Origin: Ruminococcus sp.
GTDB lineage: Bacteria; Bacillota; Clostridia; Oscillospirales; Ruminococcaceae
Length of the DNA: 64,000 nucleotides
Assembly (NCBI GenBank): GCA_017623515.1
Contig: JAGAOV010000017.1
Span: 124,001-188,000, forward strand
Direction: 5' to 3'
In this document: piece after piece, positions 7,463 through 16,157 of the stretch
Layout of the letters: the number at the start of each line of letters is the position of its first letter
Numbering within the stretch: the first letter of the stretch is position 1
Position numbers and translations under genes: made by a program
Notes under the pieces: generated by a model
Database searches by the model: none
The model's input: only the letters and a program-made list of their open reading frames with translations
What the model was told of the DNA's origin: nothing

Positions 7463-7553
7463 GAGGTTTTTTAAAATTTTCCCAGAAAATTTTCCATGCT
7501 ATTACATTGCAGAGAAGTTTTAATGATTTAACATGGGAAAGTGCAAAAAACAG

Positions 7554-7582
7554 TTGCAATTTAAAAGTTGATGTGGTATAAT
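7554..7582 (+). promoter_or_regulatory. Promoter of the P-loop ATPase gene
   Basis: TTGCAA (7554-7559), 17-bp spacer, TATAAT (7577-7582), about 40 nt before the start codon at 7622. Confidence 0.75.
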
Positions 7583-7621
7583 AGTAAAGCACAGGCGAGA
7601 AAAGCCGTGCGGAGGTATTAT

Positions 7622-8275
7622 ATGAAAAAAATTACCATTATCACCGGACATTACGGCACGGGCAAAACCAATTTTGCAGTGAATATGGCTCTCAAACTTG
7701 CAGAAGCAGGAGAAAAGGTTACGATCGTTGACTTCGATATTGTAAACCCATATTTCCGTACAGCGGATTTCAAGGAGCTTTTCGCTGAAAAGGGCATAAC
7801 ACTGGAAGCGTCAATGTATGCCAACACTAGCCTTGATATTCCTGCAATATCATTCGACCTTGAACGAATGGCGTATGAGCCGGGACATCTTATTATAGAC
7901 GTAGGCGGCGATGATGCAGGTGCAATAGGACTTGGAAGATATGCCGAGGTACTACAGCAGTACAAGGATGACCTTGATATGCTGTATGTGATAAACTGCT
8001 ACCGCTATCTCACAGAAGCACCGGAGGAAACTCTGAAGCTTATGTATGAGATCGAACAGGTTTCCTGTATGAAGCATACGGGCATTATAAACAACTCAAA
8101 TCTCGGCAGGGAAACCACTGCTGAAACAGTGGAGAATTCCATAGATTATGCAGAGCGAGTTGCCGAAACAGCAGGTCTGCCTCTTCTGGGAACAGCATGC
8201 AGAAGAGATATTGAAGCAGATGTGCCGGACAGAATACCTGTTGATGTATTTGTAAAACCGGTATGGGAGCAATGA
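7622..8275 (+). CDS. P-loop NTPase of the MinD/CobQ/ParA type
   Basis: A 217-residue cytosolic ATPase. The Walker A variant ITGHYGTGKTN is at residues 7-17, VTIVDFDIVNPYFRT carries the family Asp of the switch I region, and HLIIDVGGDDAG resembles Walker B/switch II. No membrane segment or partner domain is present. The ATG at 7622 follows GGAGG at about 8 nt, and in-frame codons from 7568 cover the promoter and are not used. It lies 79 nt upstream of the 2-oxoacid oxidoreductase operon on the same strand. A role in cofactor handling or assembly for that complex is possible but unproven. Confidence 0.8.
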   Translation: MKKITIITGHYGTGKTNFAVNMALKLAEAGEKVTIVDFDIVNPYFRTADFKELFAEKGITLEASMYANTSLDIPAISFDLERMAYEPGHLIIDVGGDDAGAIGLGRYAEVLQQYKDDLDMLYVINCYRYLTEAPEETLKLMYEIEQVSCMKHTGIINNSNLGRETTAETVENSIDYAERVAETAGLPLLGTACRRDIEADVPDRIPVDVFVKPVWEQ

Positions 8276-8354
8276 TGTAATGTCATGCTGCCGTCCTTAG
8301 CGGATGTTTCTGTAGAGGCAAACGCTTATAGATGACAGGGAGGAGGTAATATAC

Positions 8355-8561
8355 ATGGAAAAGATGCAGGTTCGTTTTGAACGCTGTAAGGGCTGCGGAC
8401 TTTGCGTTTCCGCCTGTCCTAAGAAGCTGGTAGTTATCCAGAAGGAGAAGCGTAACGAAAAGGGTTATTTTACCGCAGTATGTTCCGATCAGGACGCTTG
8501 TATTTCATGCATGATGTGTGCTATGATGTGTCCTGACTGTGCAATTAAAATCGAGAAGTAA
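8355..8561 (+). CDS. 4Fe-4S ferredoxin subunit of 2-oxoacid:ferredoxin oxidoreductase
   Basis: A 68-residue two-cluster ferredoxin with motifs CKGCGLCVSACPKK and CISCMMCAMMCPDC, each the CxxCxxCxxxC(P) type. It is the delta subunit that carries electrons from the thiamine-dependent core to free ferredoxin. It precedes the alpha, beta and gamma genes with an 18-nt gap, the standard four-subunit order. The ribosome site GGGAGGAGG is strong. Confidence 0.93.
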   Translation: MEKMQVRFERCKGCGLCVSACPKKLVVIQKEKRNEKGYFTAVCSDQDACISCMMCAMMCPDCAIKIEK

Positions 8562-8579
8562 GAAAGAAGGGAAATTAAA

Positions 8580-9641
8580 GTGGAAAGAAGTCTTATGAAG
8601 GGCAATGAAGCTCTCGCTGAAGCTGCTATCCGCTGCGGATGTAAGTGTTTCTTTGGCTATCCTATCACACCACAGACTGAGCTTTCAGCCTACATGGCAA
8701 AGCGTATGGAAAAGGCAGGCGGCGTATTCTTACAGGCAGAATCTGAAGTAGCCGCTATCAACATGGTTCTGGGTGCAGCGTCAACAGGCGTTCGTGCAAT
8801 GACATCCTCATCATCTCCGGGCGTATCCCTGAAGGCAGAGGGTATATCCTATATGGCAGGATCTGACCTGCCGGCAGTAATCATCAACGTACAGAGAGGC
8901 GGCCCTGGTCTTGGTTCTATCCAGCCGGCACAGTCCGACTACTTTCAGGCAACAAAGGCAGTAGGTCACGGCGACTTCCATGTAATGGTATATGCACCGT
9001 GTTCTGTACAGGAAATGGTTGACGCTGTAACACTGGCATTTGACAAGGCTGATGAATACCGTGTACCGGTAATGATCCTTGCAGACGGTCTGCTTGGTCA
9101 GATGATGGAACCGGTTACATTCCCAGAGCCTAAGACAGAACTTCCGGACAAGTCCAGCTGGGCTGCATGCGGACACAAGAACGAGCGTCCTCATAATATC
9201 GTAAACTCACTGTTCCTTGATGCACCTCTGCTTGAAGCAAAGGTTAAGGAGCGTTTTGAGCGTTACAAGCTTATCGAAGAAAACGAAACAGACGCAGAGC
9301 TGTATATGTGCGATGATGCAGAGCTGGTAGTAACTGCTTACGGCGCAGCTGCACGAGTTGCAAAGTCTGCTGTTACTAAGGCAAGAGCTGAGGGCATCAA
9401 GGTTGGTCTGTTCCGTCCCAAGACTCTGTGGCCGTTCCCAGTTAAGGAACTGAACGAGGCTGCTAAGAATGCCAAGAAGATCCTTGACGTTGAAATGTCA
9501 ATGGGTCAGATGATCTACGACGTAAAGCTGGCAGTAGAGTGCCGTATTCCTGTTGAATTCTTCGGAAGAACAGGCGGCGTTATCCCGACACCGGCTGAGG
9601 TCTATGATGAAATCAAGAAGCTTACAGGAGGTGCGCAGTAA
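8580..9641 (+). CDS. vorB: 2-oxoacid:ferredoxin oxidoreductase, alpha subunit (VorB/KorA type)
   Basis: A 353-residue subunit with GTG start. It begins MERSLMKGNEALAEAAIRCG and contains FFGYPITPQTEL, the pyrimidine-binding domain signature of the alpha subunit, then the SSPGVSLKAEGISYMAGSDLPAV stretch. The C-terminal third holds the domain that binds CoA-product features (YGAAARVAKSAV). With beta, gamma and ferredoxin it oxidatively decarboxylates a 2-oxoacid to an acyl-CoA and reduces ferredoxin. The sequence looks closest to the branched-chain (3-methyl-2-oxobutanoate) class, but 2-oxoglutarate or another substrate cannot be excluded by motifs. Its stop overlaps the start of beta by one base (TAATG). 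Confidence 0.92.
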   Translation: MERSLMKGNEALAEAAIRCGCKCFFGYPITPQTELSAYMAKRMEKAGGVFLQAESEVAAINMVLGAASTGVRAMTSSSSPGVSLKAEGISYMAGSDLPAVIINVQRGGPGLGSIQPAQSDYFQATKAVGHGDFHVMVYAPCSVQEMVDAVTLAFDKADEYRVPVMILADGLLGQMMEPVTFPEPKTELPDKSSWAACGHKNERPHNIVNSLFLDAPLLEAKVKERFERYKLIEENETDAELYMCDDAELVVTAYGAAARVAKSAVTKARAEGIKVGLFRPKTLWPFPVKELNEAAKNAKKILDVEMSMGQMIYDVKLAVECRIPVEFFGRTGGVIPTPAEVYDEIKKLTGGAQ

Positions 9642-10399
9642 TGGCAGTAGTATTTGACCGTCCGCAGTCACTGGTGGACGTTCCTACACATTTTTGTCCC
9701 GGCTGCGGACACGGTATCGTACACAGACTGGTGTGCGAGGTACTTGACGAAATGAACCTTACAGGCGACGCTATCGGTGTTGCACCGGTTGGATGTTCTG
9801 TAATGTCCTATAACTATTTCGGATGTGACATGATTCAGGCTCCTCACGGACGTGCTCCGGCAGTTGCAACTGGTGCAAAGCGTGTAAATCCGGACAAGAT
9901 CGTATTTACATATCAGGGCGACGGTGACCTTGCAGCTATCGGTACAGCTGAAACTGTACACGTTGGCACAAGAGGCGAGAATATCGTTATCATCTTTATC
10001 AACAACACAACCTACGGCATGACAGGCGGTCAGATGGCTCCCACAACTCTGCCGGGACAGATCACACAGACAACACCTTTCGGCAGAAACACAGAAACAG
10101 CAGGTCATCCGATCCGTATCTGTGAGATGATGGCAACTCTCAGCGGTGTAGCACTTGCACAGCGTGTTGCTATCGACAGCGTTCCTCACATCCGTGAAAC
10201 AAAGAAGGCTATCCGCAAGGCGTTTGAGAATCAGGTTGCAAAGCGTGGACTGTCTATCGTCGAGGTTCTTTCAACATGCCCGACAAACTGGGGACTTTCT
10301 CCGGATAAGGCAATGAACTTTGTAAGAGAGCAGATGATCCCTTACTATCCGCTGGGTGTATATAAGGATAAGGCAGCAGAAGAGGAGGCAGCGAAGTAA
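9641..10399 (+). CDS. 2-oxoacid:ferredoxin oxidoreductase, beta subunit (thiamine diphosphate binding)
   Basis: A 252-residue subunit. HFCPGCGHGIVHRL near residue 16 is the conserved beginning, and GDGDLAAIGTAETVHVGTRGENIVIIFINN is the thiamine-diphosphate GDG-to-NN motif, followed by NTTYGMTGGQMAPTT. It has no extra cluster cysteines beyond those of the family. Its ATG is in the overlap TAATG with the alpha gene, so expression is coupled. Provides the cofactor site of the complex described for the alpha subunit. Confidence 0.93.
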   Translation: MAVVFDRPQSLVDVPTHFCPGCGHGIVHRLVCEVLDEMNLTGDAIGVAPVGCSVMSYNYFGCDMIQAPHGRAPAVATGAKRVNPDKIVFTYQGDGDLAAIGTAETVHVGTRGENIVIIFINNTTYGMTGGQMAPTTLPGQITQTTPFGRNTETAGHPIRICEMMATLSGVALAQRVAIDSVPHIRETKKAIRKAFENQVAKRGLSIVEVLSTCPTNWGLSPDKAMNFVREQMIPYYPLGVYKDKAAEEEAAK

Positions 10400-10401
10400 T
10401 T

Positions 10402-10938
10402 ATGACAACAGAAATTATTTTAGCAGGCTTCGGCGGACAGGGTATCCTGTTCACCGGCAAGATCCTTGCATACTGCGGTCTTATGGCAGGCAAGGAGCTT
10501 TCATGGCTTCCGTCTTACGGCCCTGAAATGAGAGGCGGTACAGCTAACTGTTCCGTATGTATTTCTGACGAGCCTATCGGTTCTCCGCTGGTAACAACTC
10601 CGGATATCCTCATTGCAATGAACGGCCCGTCCTACAACAAGTTCATCGACGCTGTAAAGCCGGGCGGACTTGTACTGGTTGACAACTCCGTTGTTGATGA
10701 AGTATGCACAAGAGATGATGTCACATTCATAGCAATGCCTGCAACAGATATTGCGTCAGACAGCGGCATGAACGGTTCTGCAAACATGATCCTCATGGGA
10801 AGAATGCTTGCTGAGACTGGTCTCTTTGATATGGATACTGTCAAGAAGGCTATGGAGAAGTGCATTCCTCCGAAACGTGCTAACCTCATTGAGGTTAACA
10901 TGAAAGCTGTGGAAATGGGCGCAGCTTCTAAGGAGTAA
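10402..10938 (+). CDS. 2-oxoacid:ferredoxin oxidoreductase, gamma subunit
   Basis: A 178-residue subunit starting [20 protein letters not shown], the GFGGQG glycine-rich motif diagnostic of gamma subunits, followed by [22 protein letters not shown]. It completes the ferredoxin-alpha-beta-gamma operon and starts 2 nt after the beta stop codon. In the complex it helps bind CoA. The transcript ends at the hairpin 11061-11093. Confidence 0.93.
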   Translation: MTTEIILAGFGGQGILFTGKILAYCGLMAGKELSWLPSYGPEMRGGTANCSVCISDEPIGSPLVTTPDILIAMNGPSYNKFIDAVKPGGLVLVDNSVVDEVCTRDDVTFIAMPATDIASDSGMNGSANMILMGRMLAETGLFDMDTVKKAMEKCIPPKRANLIEVNMKAVEMGAASKE

Positions 10939-11060
10939 TTGGAATATTATATGTAAGACTGCTGCATTCGGATGAGTTCATGTGATTGGGATAATTTTTA
11001 TCTAACACATAAACTAAAATCTGTTATAATAGAACCACCAAATAAGGCAGCACATAAAGC

Positions 11061-11093
11061 AAGGGCTTCTGCGATTTAAGCAGAAGCCCTTTT
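11061..11093. terminator. Terminator after the 2-oxoacid oxidoreductase operon
   Basis: AAGGGCTTCTGC (11061-11072) pairs perfectly with GCAGAAGCCCTT (11080-11091) around GATTTAA, followed by TTTG. It sits about 120 nt past the gamma stop. A TATAAT-like box at about 11024 between them could also give a very short RNA, but its -35 is weak. Confidence 0.75.
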
Positions 11094-11130
11094 GTAAGTT
11101 ATGAGTTAAGGAATAAGATAAGCGATAAGC

Positions 11131-12666
11131 TTAAATAAATTTATCCCATGAAGTAGGAATGCCAGCTGCATTGGAAGCGTAGTAGGTAAGAACGTCAATA
11201 GCGTCATTGATGTCAATAATGCCGCCATCAGTCATAGTCTTGGATTCTGTATCAATGTCAGCAAGGAAGTATGCAAGAATCTCGTCACTGCCTGTAGGAT
11301 CGGATGTGAAGGATGCAGAAACGCCGGCTGCATTCTGAGCATAGTAGGTGAGGATAGCAGTAGCGTCATCAATGCCAACGCCGCCGTTCAGGTTTGCGTC
11401 ACCCTTGAGACCAACAAGTACAGACTGTGTAAGAGGTGTACCGCCGTTAGTTATTGCAGTGTCACCGCACAGCATAGTAACTTCACCGTTGTAGTATGTG
11501 CTGCCGTTTTCCTGCCAGAGAGCATTAGGAGTTGCTCCAGCATTGACTGCACCGGTAACGTCAACTGTCTCGCTTGTGCCGTCAGTATATGAAACATCGC
11601 ATGTAACAGACGCACCCATAGAAGGAGCAGTGATCATCTTTGTGCTGTCTGCAAAATACAGAGCATGCTCAGGTGCTTCAATCTGATTGAGTACAGCATT
11701 GTCAACACCTACAGCAATAGCAGCGTCCTGATATTCAAATGTAAGAGACTGAGATTTGAAAGTTTCATCATCAGTCAGATAGATGTTGCAGTAGTCCTTT
11801 TCAAATTCTACAGGATAGATACCGCAGCCAGTGCCGCTCTTGAAGAAAACGTCAGCCTCAAGAAGCGGGAATTCATCGGAACTTCCGAGGAATCTTTCGC
11901 TGTCATCGTATGCTATCCAAGACATTCTGCTGTTGATGTCAGGGAGAATGTCACCTTCCTCAAGAAACTCCGGCTGATAATATGGGATAGTACCTACAGC
12001 TGTATCCACCTCTGCCAGATAAACCAGTTCGCCGTCAACACGTTCGGTATATATACTTGCGAATTTGTATGTATAAGTAGCAGAGCCGTCAGGGTTAACA
12101 GTAAGAGGGCAAACGATCTCGTGGGATACATCATCCTGAGCCAGTTCACCAGCCTCGTTTACATAGAATCTTCCTGGAAGAGTAAATCTGATGGTATCAT
12201 TTCCGGCATATTCAATAATACTTCCGTTTACAGGATCCATACATGCGTCACGAACGATACATGTCATAGCACGGGAAGCATAGTTGCCGTTTCTGTCGAA
12301 TCCGCCGAAGCAGAATGGAACGTATGATGTTGTAAAGCTGCCGCCTGAGTAATTATATGTAACAGGCTCACCATACTGTTCAGTGGGATTTAAAATATTG
12401 CGGAAAAAAGTGCTGTCAGAAATATCCGTAGCAAAACCGCACTGTATTGTGCTTGGTCCCATAGTAAGATCGGTGCTGCCTTTAAGGTAAGCAGATGTGT
12501 GAACAGAAGTATTGCCGTATGCAGCCTCTTCAGCAGTGAGGGCATAATCTGAAAGCTGAATATTCAGAGTGTAGGGATCAGTTTGCGCAGCAGAAGCAGA
12601 AAACGGAATAGATGTAATAACAGCAAGTGCGCAGCTGAGTGCGATAAAATATGCAGATTTTTTCAT
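11131..12666 (-). CDS. Secreted protein with C-terminal dockerin-like module
   Basis: A 511-residue exported protein. MKKSAYFIALSCALAVITSI then a small-residue AxA site form a signal peptide (cut near ASAAQ). The central ~380 residues are beta-rich (for example FATDISDSTFFRNILN) and match no catalytic family I recognise. The last ~90 residues hold two calcium-binding F-hand repeats, GDANLNGGVGIDDATAILTYYA and DGGIIDINDAIDVLTYYASNAAG, of the type I dockerin kind. The second is preceded by an unusual insertion (TESKTMT). It is likely to be anchored to a scaffoldin by a cohesin. Start 12666 is preferred over the upstream ATG at 12771 because GGAGGAAT precedes it. Confidence 0.8.
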   Translation of the reverse strand: MKKSAYFIALSCALAVITSIPFSASAAQTDPYTLNIQLSDYALTAEEAAYGNTSVHTSAYLKGSTDLTMGPSTIQCGFATDISDSTFFRNILNPTEQYGEPVTYNYSGGSFTTSYVPFCFGGFDRNGNYASRAMTCIVRDACMDPVNGSIIEYAGNDTIRFTLPGRFYVNEAGELAQDDVSHEIVCPLTVNPDGSATYTYKFASIYTERVDGELVYLAEVDTAVGTIPYYQPEFLEEGDILPDINSRMSWIAYDDSERFLGSSDEFPLLEADVFFKSGTGCGIYPVEFEKDYCNIYLTDDETFKSQSLTFEYQDAAIAVGVDNAVLNQIEAPEHALYFADSTKMITAPSMGASVTCDVSYTDGTSETVDVTGAVNAGATPNALWQENGSTYYNGEVTMLCGDTAITNGGTPLTQSVLVGLKGDANLNGGVGIDDATAILTYYAQNAAGVSASFTSDPTGSDEILAYFLADIDTESKTMTDGGIIDINDAIDVLTYYASNAAGIPTSWDKFI

Positions 12667-12721
12667 ATTGGTATTCCTCCTTGAATTTAAGTTAATGGGC
12701 AGAAAATTGCTACATGACAAC

Positions 12722-12750
12722 ATTATACCAGAGATTATCAAAAAAAGCAA
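12722..12750 (-). promoter_or_regulatory. Promoter of the 11131-12666 dockerin gene
   Basis: TTGCTT (complement of 12745-12750), 17-bp spacer, TATAAT (complement of 12722-12727), about 55 nt before the start codon. The rest of the 293-bp divergent gap up to 12960 is AT-rich and shows no clear hairpin. A TTGACA near 12905 has no partner box at a normal distance. Confidence 0.75.
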
Positions 12751-12959
12751 TATTTTTTCTGAAACTTTCACATTTTTCCGGAAAAATGTACTGTATCATG
12801 GTTAAAAATTACATATATGCAATCTTCTTCCATAATCGAGAAAATATGCCATAAAGAGTCATCATTTGCTCTTTTCGTGCAGTATAAAATATGATATGCT
12901 TTTATTGACACGTCTGAAAGGCGTATGAAGCGTTATAAAACATGAAAGGAGAAGGTGTT

Positions 12960-13289
12960 ATGGCATTACAGGCGAGAAGGAGCAGCGAACCGGATAATTC
13001 ACTGGTCTATATGGAGGTTTACGGTATCAACAGGGTAATATACAGGGTAACAGCCTCGGCAGTGCGAAGAAAGGGCAAGCCTGTATTTATTTACGGAGTG
13101 ACTCTGGAGGATGCGAGAACAGGCATGGCAGAAACCCTTGAAAGCTTTTCTGAAGATATGGAGCATACTATTCAGTTTACAAATTCTCTGGTAAAAAAAC
13201 ATGTACGTCCGGAGGGCTTATACAATGAGGCACTCAGACATCTGCGTATGGAAAAGCTGCTGTACTCCGGAAAAATGATGATGATGTGA
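12960..13289 (+). CDS. Small DUF6514-like protein
   Basis: A 109-residue protein starting MALQARRSSEPD after the strong site AAAGGAGAAGG. The middle, YMEVYGINRVIYRV, an antiparallel stretch, then a helix and the end LVKKHVRPEGLYNEALRHL, resemble clostridial DUF6514 proteins in pattern (Y-G near the start, helix, V-x-P-x-x-L near the end). No enzymatic motif is seen. It stands alone between a divergent dockerin gene and glyA. The family assignment is by pattern only. Confidence 0.6.
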   Translation: MALQARRSSEPDNSLVYMEVYGINRVIYRVTASAVRRKGKPVFIYGVTLEDARTGMAETLESFSEDMEHTIQFTNSLVKKHVRPEGLYNEALRHLRMEKLLYSGKMMMM

Positions 13290-13319
13290 CATTTACTGAT
13301 AAATTCTTGGAAAAAAAGC

Positions 13320-13348
13320 TTGCTATTTGACGAGAAATGTAGTATAAT
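13320..13348 (+). promoter_or_regulatory. Promoter of glyA
   Basis: TTGCTA (13320-13325), 17-bp spacer, TATAAT (13343-13348), about 50 nt upstream of the start codon. No riboswitch-like fold is evident in the short leader. Confidence 0.75.
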
Positions 13349-13399
13349 AAATATGATTGTGACAGCAATTATATTTTCATGTAAAGGAGAACTACATTT

Positions 13400-14656
13400 A
13401 TGTATCAGGATATGATGGACAGCATCGGCTTTGTAGGTCAGTATGACGCAGAAGTAGGTGCTGTTATGGAACAGGAGCTTGCAAGACAGCGCAGAAATCT
13501 GGAACTTATCGCCAGCGAGAATATCGTTTCACCCGCAGTAATGGCTGCGATGGGTTCTGTACTTACAAACAAGTACGCAGAGGGTTATCCGGGCAAGCGT
13601 TACTACGGCGGCTGCGAGAAGGTTGACCTTGTTGAGCAGATCGCTATTGAGAGAGCAAAGAAGCTTTTTGGCGCAGGTTTTGCAAATGTTCAGCCGCACT
13701 CAGGCGCACAGGCTAACACTGCTGCTTATTTTGCAGTACTTCAGCCTGGTGATACCGTTCTTGGCATGAGCCTTGCAGACGGCGGTCACCTTACTCACGG
13801 TTCACCTGTAAATCTTTCCGGTAAGTACTTTAACTTTGTTTCCTATGGTCTTGATGATGAGACAGAGACTATCAATTATGATGCAGTATACAAGCTTGCT
13901 GTTAAGTCAAAGCCTCGTCTGATCGTAGCAGGTGCTTCTGCATATCCGAGAGCTATTGATTTCAAGAAGCTTTCTGAAATCGCAAGAGCAGTTGGTGCGT
14001 TATTCATGGTAGATATGGCACATATCGCTGGTCTCGTAGCAGCAGGTCTGCATGAGTCTCCTGTACCCTATGCGGACATCGTTACTACAACTACTCACAA
14101 GACTCTCAGAGGTCCAAGAGGCGGTCTGATACTTACTAATAATGAATATCTTGCAAAGAAGATAAATTCCGCTATTTTCCCCGGCACTCAGGGCGGCCCG
14201 CTTATGCACACAATTGCAGCTAAGGCAGTTTGCTTTGGTGAAGCACTCAAGCCTGAGTTCAAGGAATATCAGGCAAGAATCATAGAGAATGCAAAGGTTC
14301 TGGCAGAGGGTCTGGTAAAGAGAGGATTCAATCTTGTTTCCGGCGGTACAGATAATCATCTGATGCTGGTTGACCTTCGTCCTTTCAATATCACCGGCAA
14401 GGAACTGGAACGCAGACTTGACGAGGTTTATATCACAGTAAACAAGAACGCTATCCACAACGATCCGGAGAAGCCTTTTGTAACAAGCGGTATCAGAATC
14501 GGTACTCCTGCGGTTACTACCCGTGGTCTCGGTACTGAGGAAATGGACAAGATCGCTGAGTACATCTATCTGTGTGCAACAGATTTCGAGAACAGCGCAG
14601 ACGCTATCCGTGCAGGCGTAACTGAGATCTGCAATAAGTACCCGCTGTACGAGTAA
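13400..14656 (+). CDS. glyA: Serine hydroxymethyltransferase
   Basis: A 418-residue PLP enzyme that interconverts serine and glycine with tetrahydrofolate, supplying one-carbon units. Recognisable motifs are [54 protein letters not shown] and the PLP-lysine site [15 protein letters not shown] (Lys in the T-H-K). Length is normal for the family. AAAGGAGAAC precedes the ATG. It is monocistronic as far as can be seen; the next gene, rarA, has its own promoter candidate. Confidence 0.97.
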   Translation: MYQDMMDSIGFVGQYDAEVGAVMEQELARQRRNLELIASENIVSPAVMAAMGSVLTNKYAEGYPGKRYYGGCEKVDLVEQIAIERAKKLFGAGFANVQPHSGAQANTAAYFAVLQPGDTVLGMSLADGGHLTHGSPVNLSGKYFNFVSYGLDDETETINYDAVYKLAVKSKPRLIVAGASAYPRAIDFKKLSEIARAVGALFMVDMAHIAGLVAAGLHESPVPYADIVTTTTHKTLRGPRGGLILTNNEYLAKKINSAIFPGTQGGPLMHTIAAKAVCFGEALKPEFKEYQARIIENAKVLAEGLVKRGFNLVSGGTDNHLMLVDLRPFNITGKELERRLDEVYITVNKNAIHNDPEKPFVTSGIRIGTPAVTTRGLGTEEMDKIAEYIYLCATDFENSADAIRAGVTEICNKYPLYE

Positions 14657-14680
14657 TTTCTACTTAACCGAGAATATTAA

Positions 14681-14810
14681 ATGTCCGAAGGACACCACTA
14701 TAGGCATCTATTAGCAGCAAAGTCATTAACTTAATAGCATAATTGTATTATACTAAGTTTATGACAATGTTTTTATTTGATGTAGATTTATGCGGATGTC
14801 CTCCGGACAA
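14681..14810. repeat. Small inverted-repeat element between glyA and rarA
   Basis: The end sequence TGTCCGAAGGACACCACTAT (from 14682) and the complement of 14787-14809, TGTCCGGAGGACATCCGCAT, agree at about 17 of 23 positions in opposite orientation, about 85 bp apart. Each arm is itself a mini-palindrome (GTCC-N3-GGAC). This looks like a decayed miniature repeat. The rarA promoter candidate lies inside it. Confidence 0.45.
14726..14754 (+). promoter_or_regulatory. Possible promoter of rarA
   Basis: TTAACT (14726-14731), 17-bp spacer, TATACT (14749-14754). The boxes are weaker than others in this window. It lies within the inverted-repeat element. Confidence 0.45.
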
Positions 14811-14845
14811 TTTTATTTTAATGCAAACCGTTTGGAGGTGAACAC

Positions 14846-16114
14846 ATGGAACATCCTCTTGCCGACCTTATACGTCCCTCAAGTCTTGACGACGTTGTAG
14901 GTCAGAAGCATTTGCTTGATAAGGGCAAGCCACTGCGCCGTATTATAGACAGCGGACGTATACCCAATCTGATATTTTATGGGCCGTCTGGCGTTGGAAA
15001 GACTACAGTTGCAAGAATTATTGCCGATCGTACATCCATGACGCTCCATAAGCTTAATGGTACGTCTGCGTCAACAGCAGATATACGTGAGGTAGTTTCG
15101 CAGATAGGAACATTTTCCGGAATGAACGGTATACTGCTTTATCTTGACGAGATTCAATATCTCAACAAAAAGCAGCAGCAGAGCCTTCTTGAATATATCG
15201 AAAACGGTGATATAACCCTTATTGCATCTACCACAGAGAATCCCTATTTTGCGGTATATAACGCTCTCATAAGCCGTAGTACAGTATTTGAATTCAAGCC
15301 TGTTCCGCCGGAAGAACTTGAAAAGGCTGTTGAAAGAGCATTCCGCTGCATGGAAGAACAGCTTGGAAATGAACTGGTTCTTGAAGATGGAGTTTCTGAA
15401 TATATTGCAAAGGGCAGCGGCGGCGATGTGAGAAAGGCACTGAATACAGTTGAACTCAGCGCACTTGCAGCAGAACCGCAGGAATCGGGAGGTCTTGTTA
15501 CACTGGAAACAGCGGTTTCCCTTACACAGCGAAGCAATATGCGTTACGACCGTGACAATGACCAGCACTATGACCTTTTGTCGGCTTTGCAGAAGTCCAT
15601 ACGAGGTTCGGATGAAAACGCAGCCCTTTATTATGCGGCACGTCTTCTTAAAGCAGGAGATCTTTTGTCACTGTGCAGACGGCTTCTTGTAATTGCAAGC
15701 GAGGATGTAGGTCTTGCATATCCTCAGGCTGTAGTTGTAACAAAGGCGTGTGTTGACAGTGCGCTTCAGCTTGGACTTCCGGAGGCAAGGATTCCTATGG
15801 CAGAGGCAATCGTTCTTCTGGCAACATCACCCAAATCCAACAGCGCATACCTTGCAATGGACGCTGCAATGGCAGATGTGGAGGAATACGGTGCGCTTGA
15901 CTTTCCAAGACATCTCCAGAACAAGCACTTTGACGGAGTTGGTGCAAAGATTAAAGGACAGCATTATCTGTATCCTCATGATTATCCCAATCACTATGTA
16001 AAGCAGCAGTATCTTCCGGATGAGCTGAAAGACCGTGTCTACTATGAATTTGGTGATAATAAGCAGGAACAGGCTGCGGCATTATACAGAAGCAAGATAC
16101 TTGATAATAAATAG
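14846..16114 (+). CDS. rarA: Replication-associated recombination protein A (MgsA/WarA AAA+ ATPase)
   Basis: A 422-residue AAA+ protein of the clamp-loader clade that acts at stalled replication forks. It opens with the typical PLADLIRPSSLDDVVGQKHLL, then Walker A FYGPSGVGKTTVARII (about residues 46-61), Walker B ILLYLDEIQYLNKKQQ, the sensor ASTTENPYF and the arginine-finger region. The C-terminal half contains the RarA-specific tetramerisation domain with SRLLKAGD-type and NHYVKQQYLPDELKDR-type stretches. Size is normal. The site TGGAGGTG precedes the ATG at 14846. Confidence 0.95.
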   Translation: MEHPLADLIRPSSLDDVVGQKHLLDKGKPLRRIIDSGRIPNLIFYGPSGVGKTTVARIIADRTSMTLHKLNGTSASTADIREVVSQIGTFSGMNGILLYLDEIQYLNKKQQQSLLEYIENGDITLIASTTENPYFAVYNALISRSTVFEFKPVPPEELEKAVERAFRCMEEQLGNELVLEDGVSEYIAKGSGGDVRKALNTVELSALAAEPQESGGLVTLETAVSLTQRSNMRYDRDNDQHYDLLSALQKSIRGSDENAALYYAARLLKAGDLLSLCRRLLVIASEDVGLAYPQAVVVTKACVDSALQLGLPEARIPMAEAIVLLATSPKSNSAYLAMDAAMADVEEYGALDFPRHLQNKHFDGVGAKIKGQHYLYPHDYPNHYVKQQYLPDELKDRVYYEFGDNKQEQAAALYRSKILDNK

Positions 16115-16157
16115 TGCAGGTATATTTGTGTATTTTAATACATAAAGGAGAATGATT

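Noticed and set aside
10939..11093. Short RNA between the oxidoreductase operon and its terminator
   Set aside because: A TATAAT exists near 11024 but the -35 match is poor (4 of 6), so the terminator alone explains the region.
12905..12935. TTGACA near the DUF6514-like gene as a promoter
   Set aside because: No -10 box is found 16-18 bp downstream; the nearest TTATAA is too far.
14000..14458. Long antisense frame within glyA
   Set aside because: Cys-rich, high-Ser shadow frame without ribosome site; typical of codon bias on the opposite strand.
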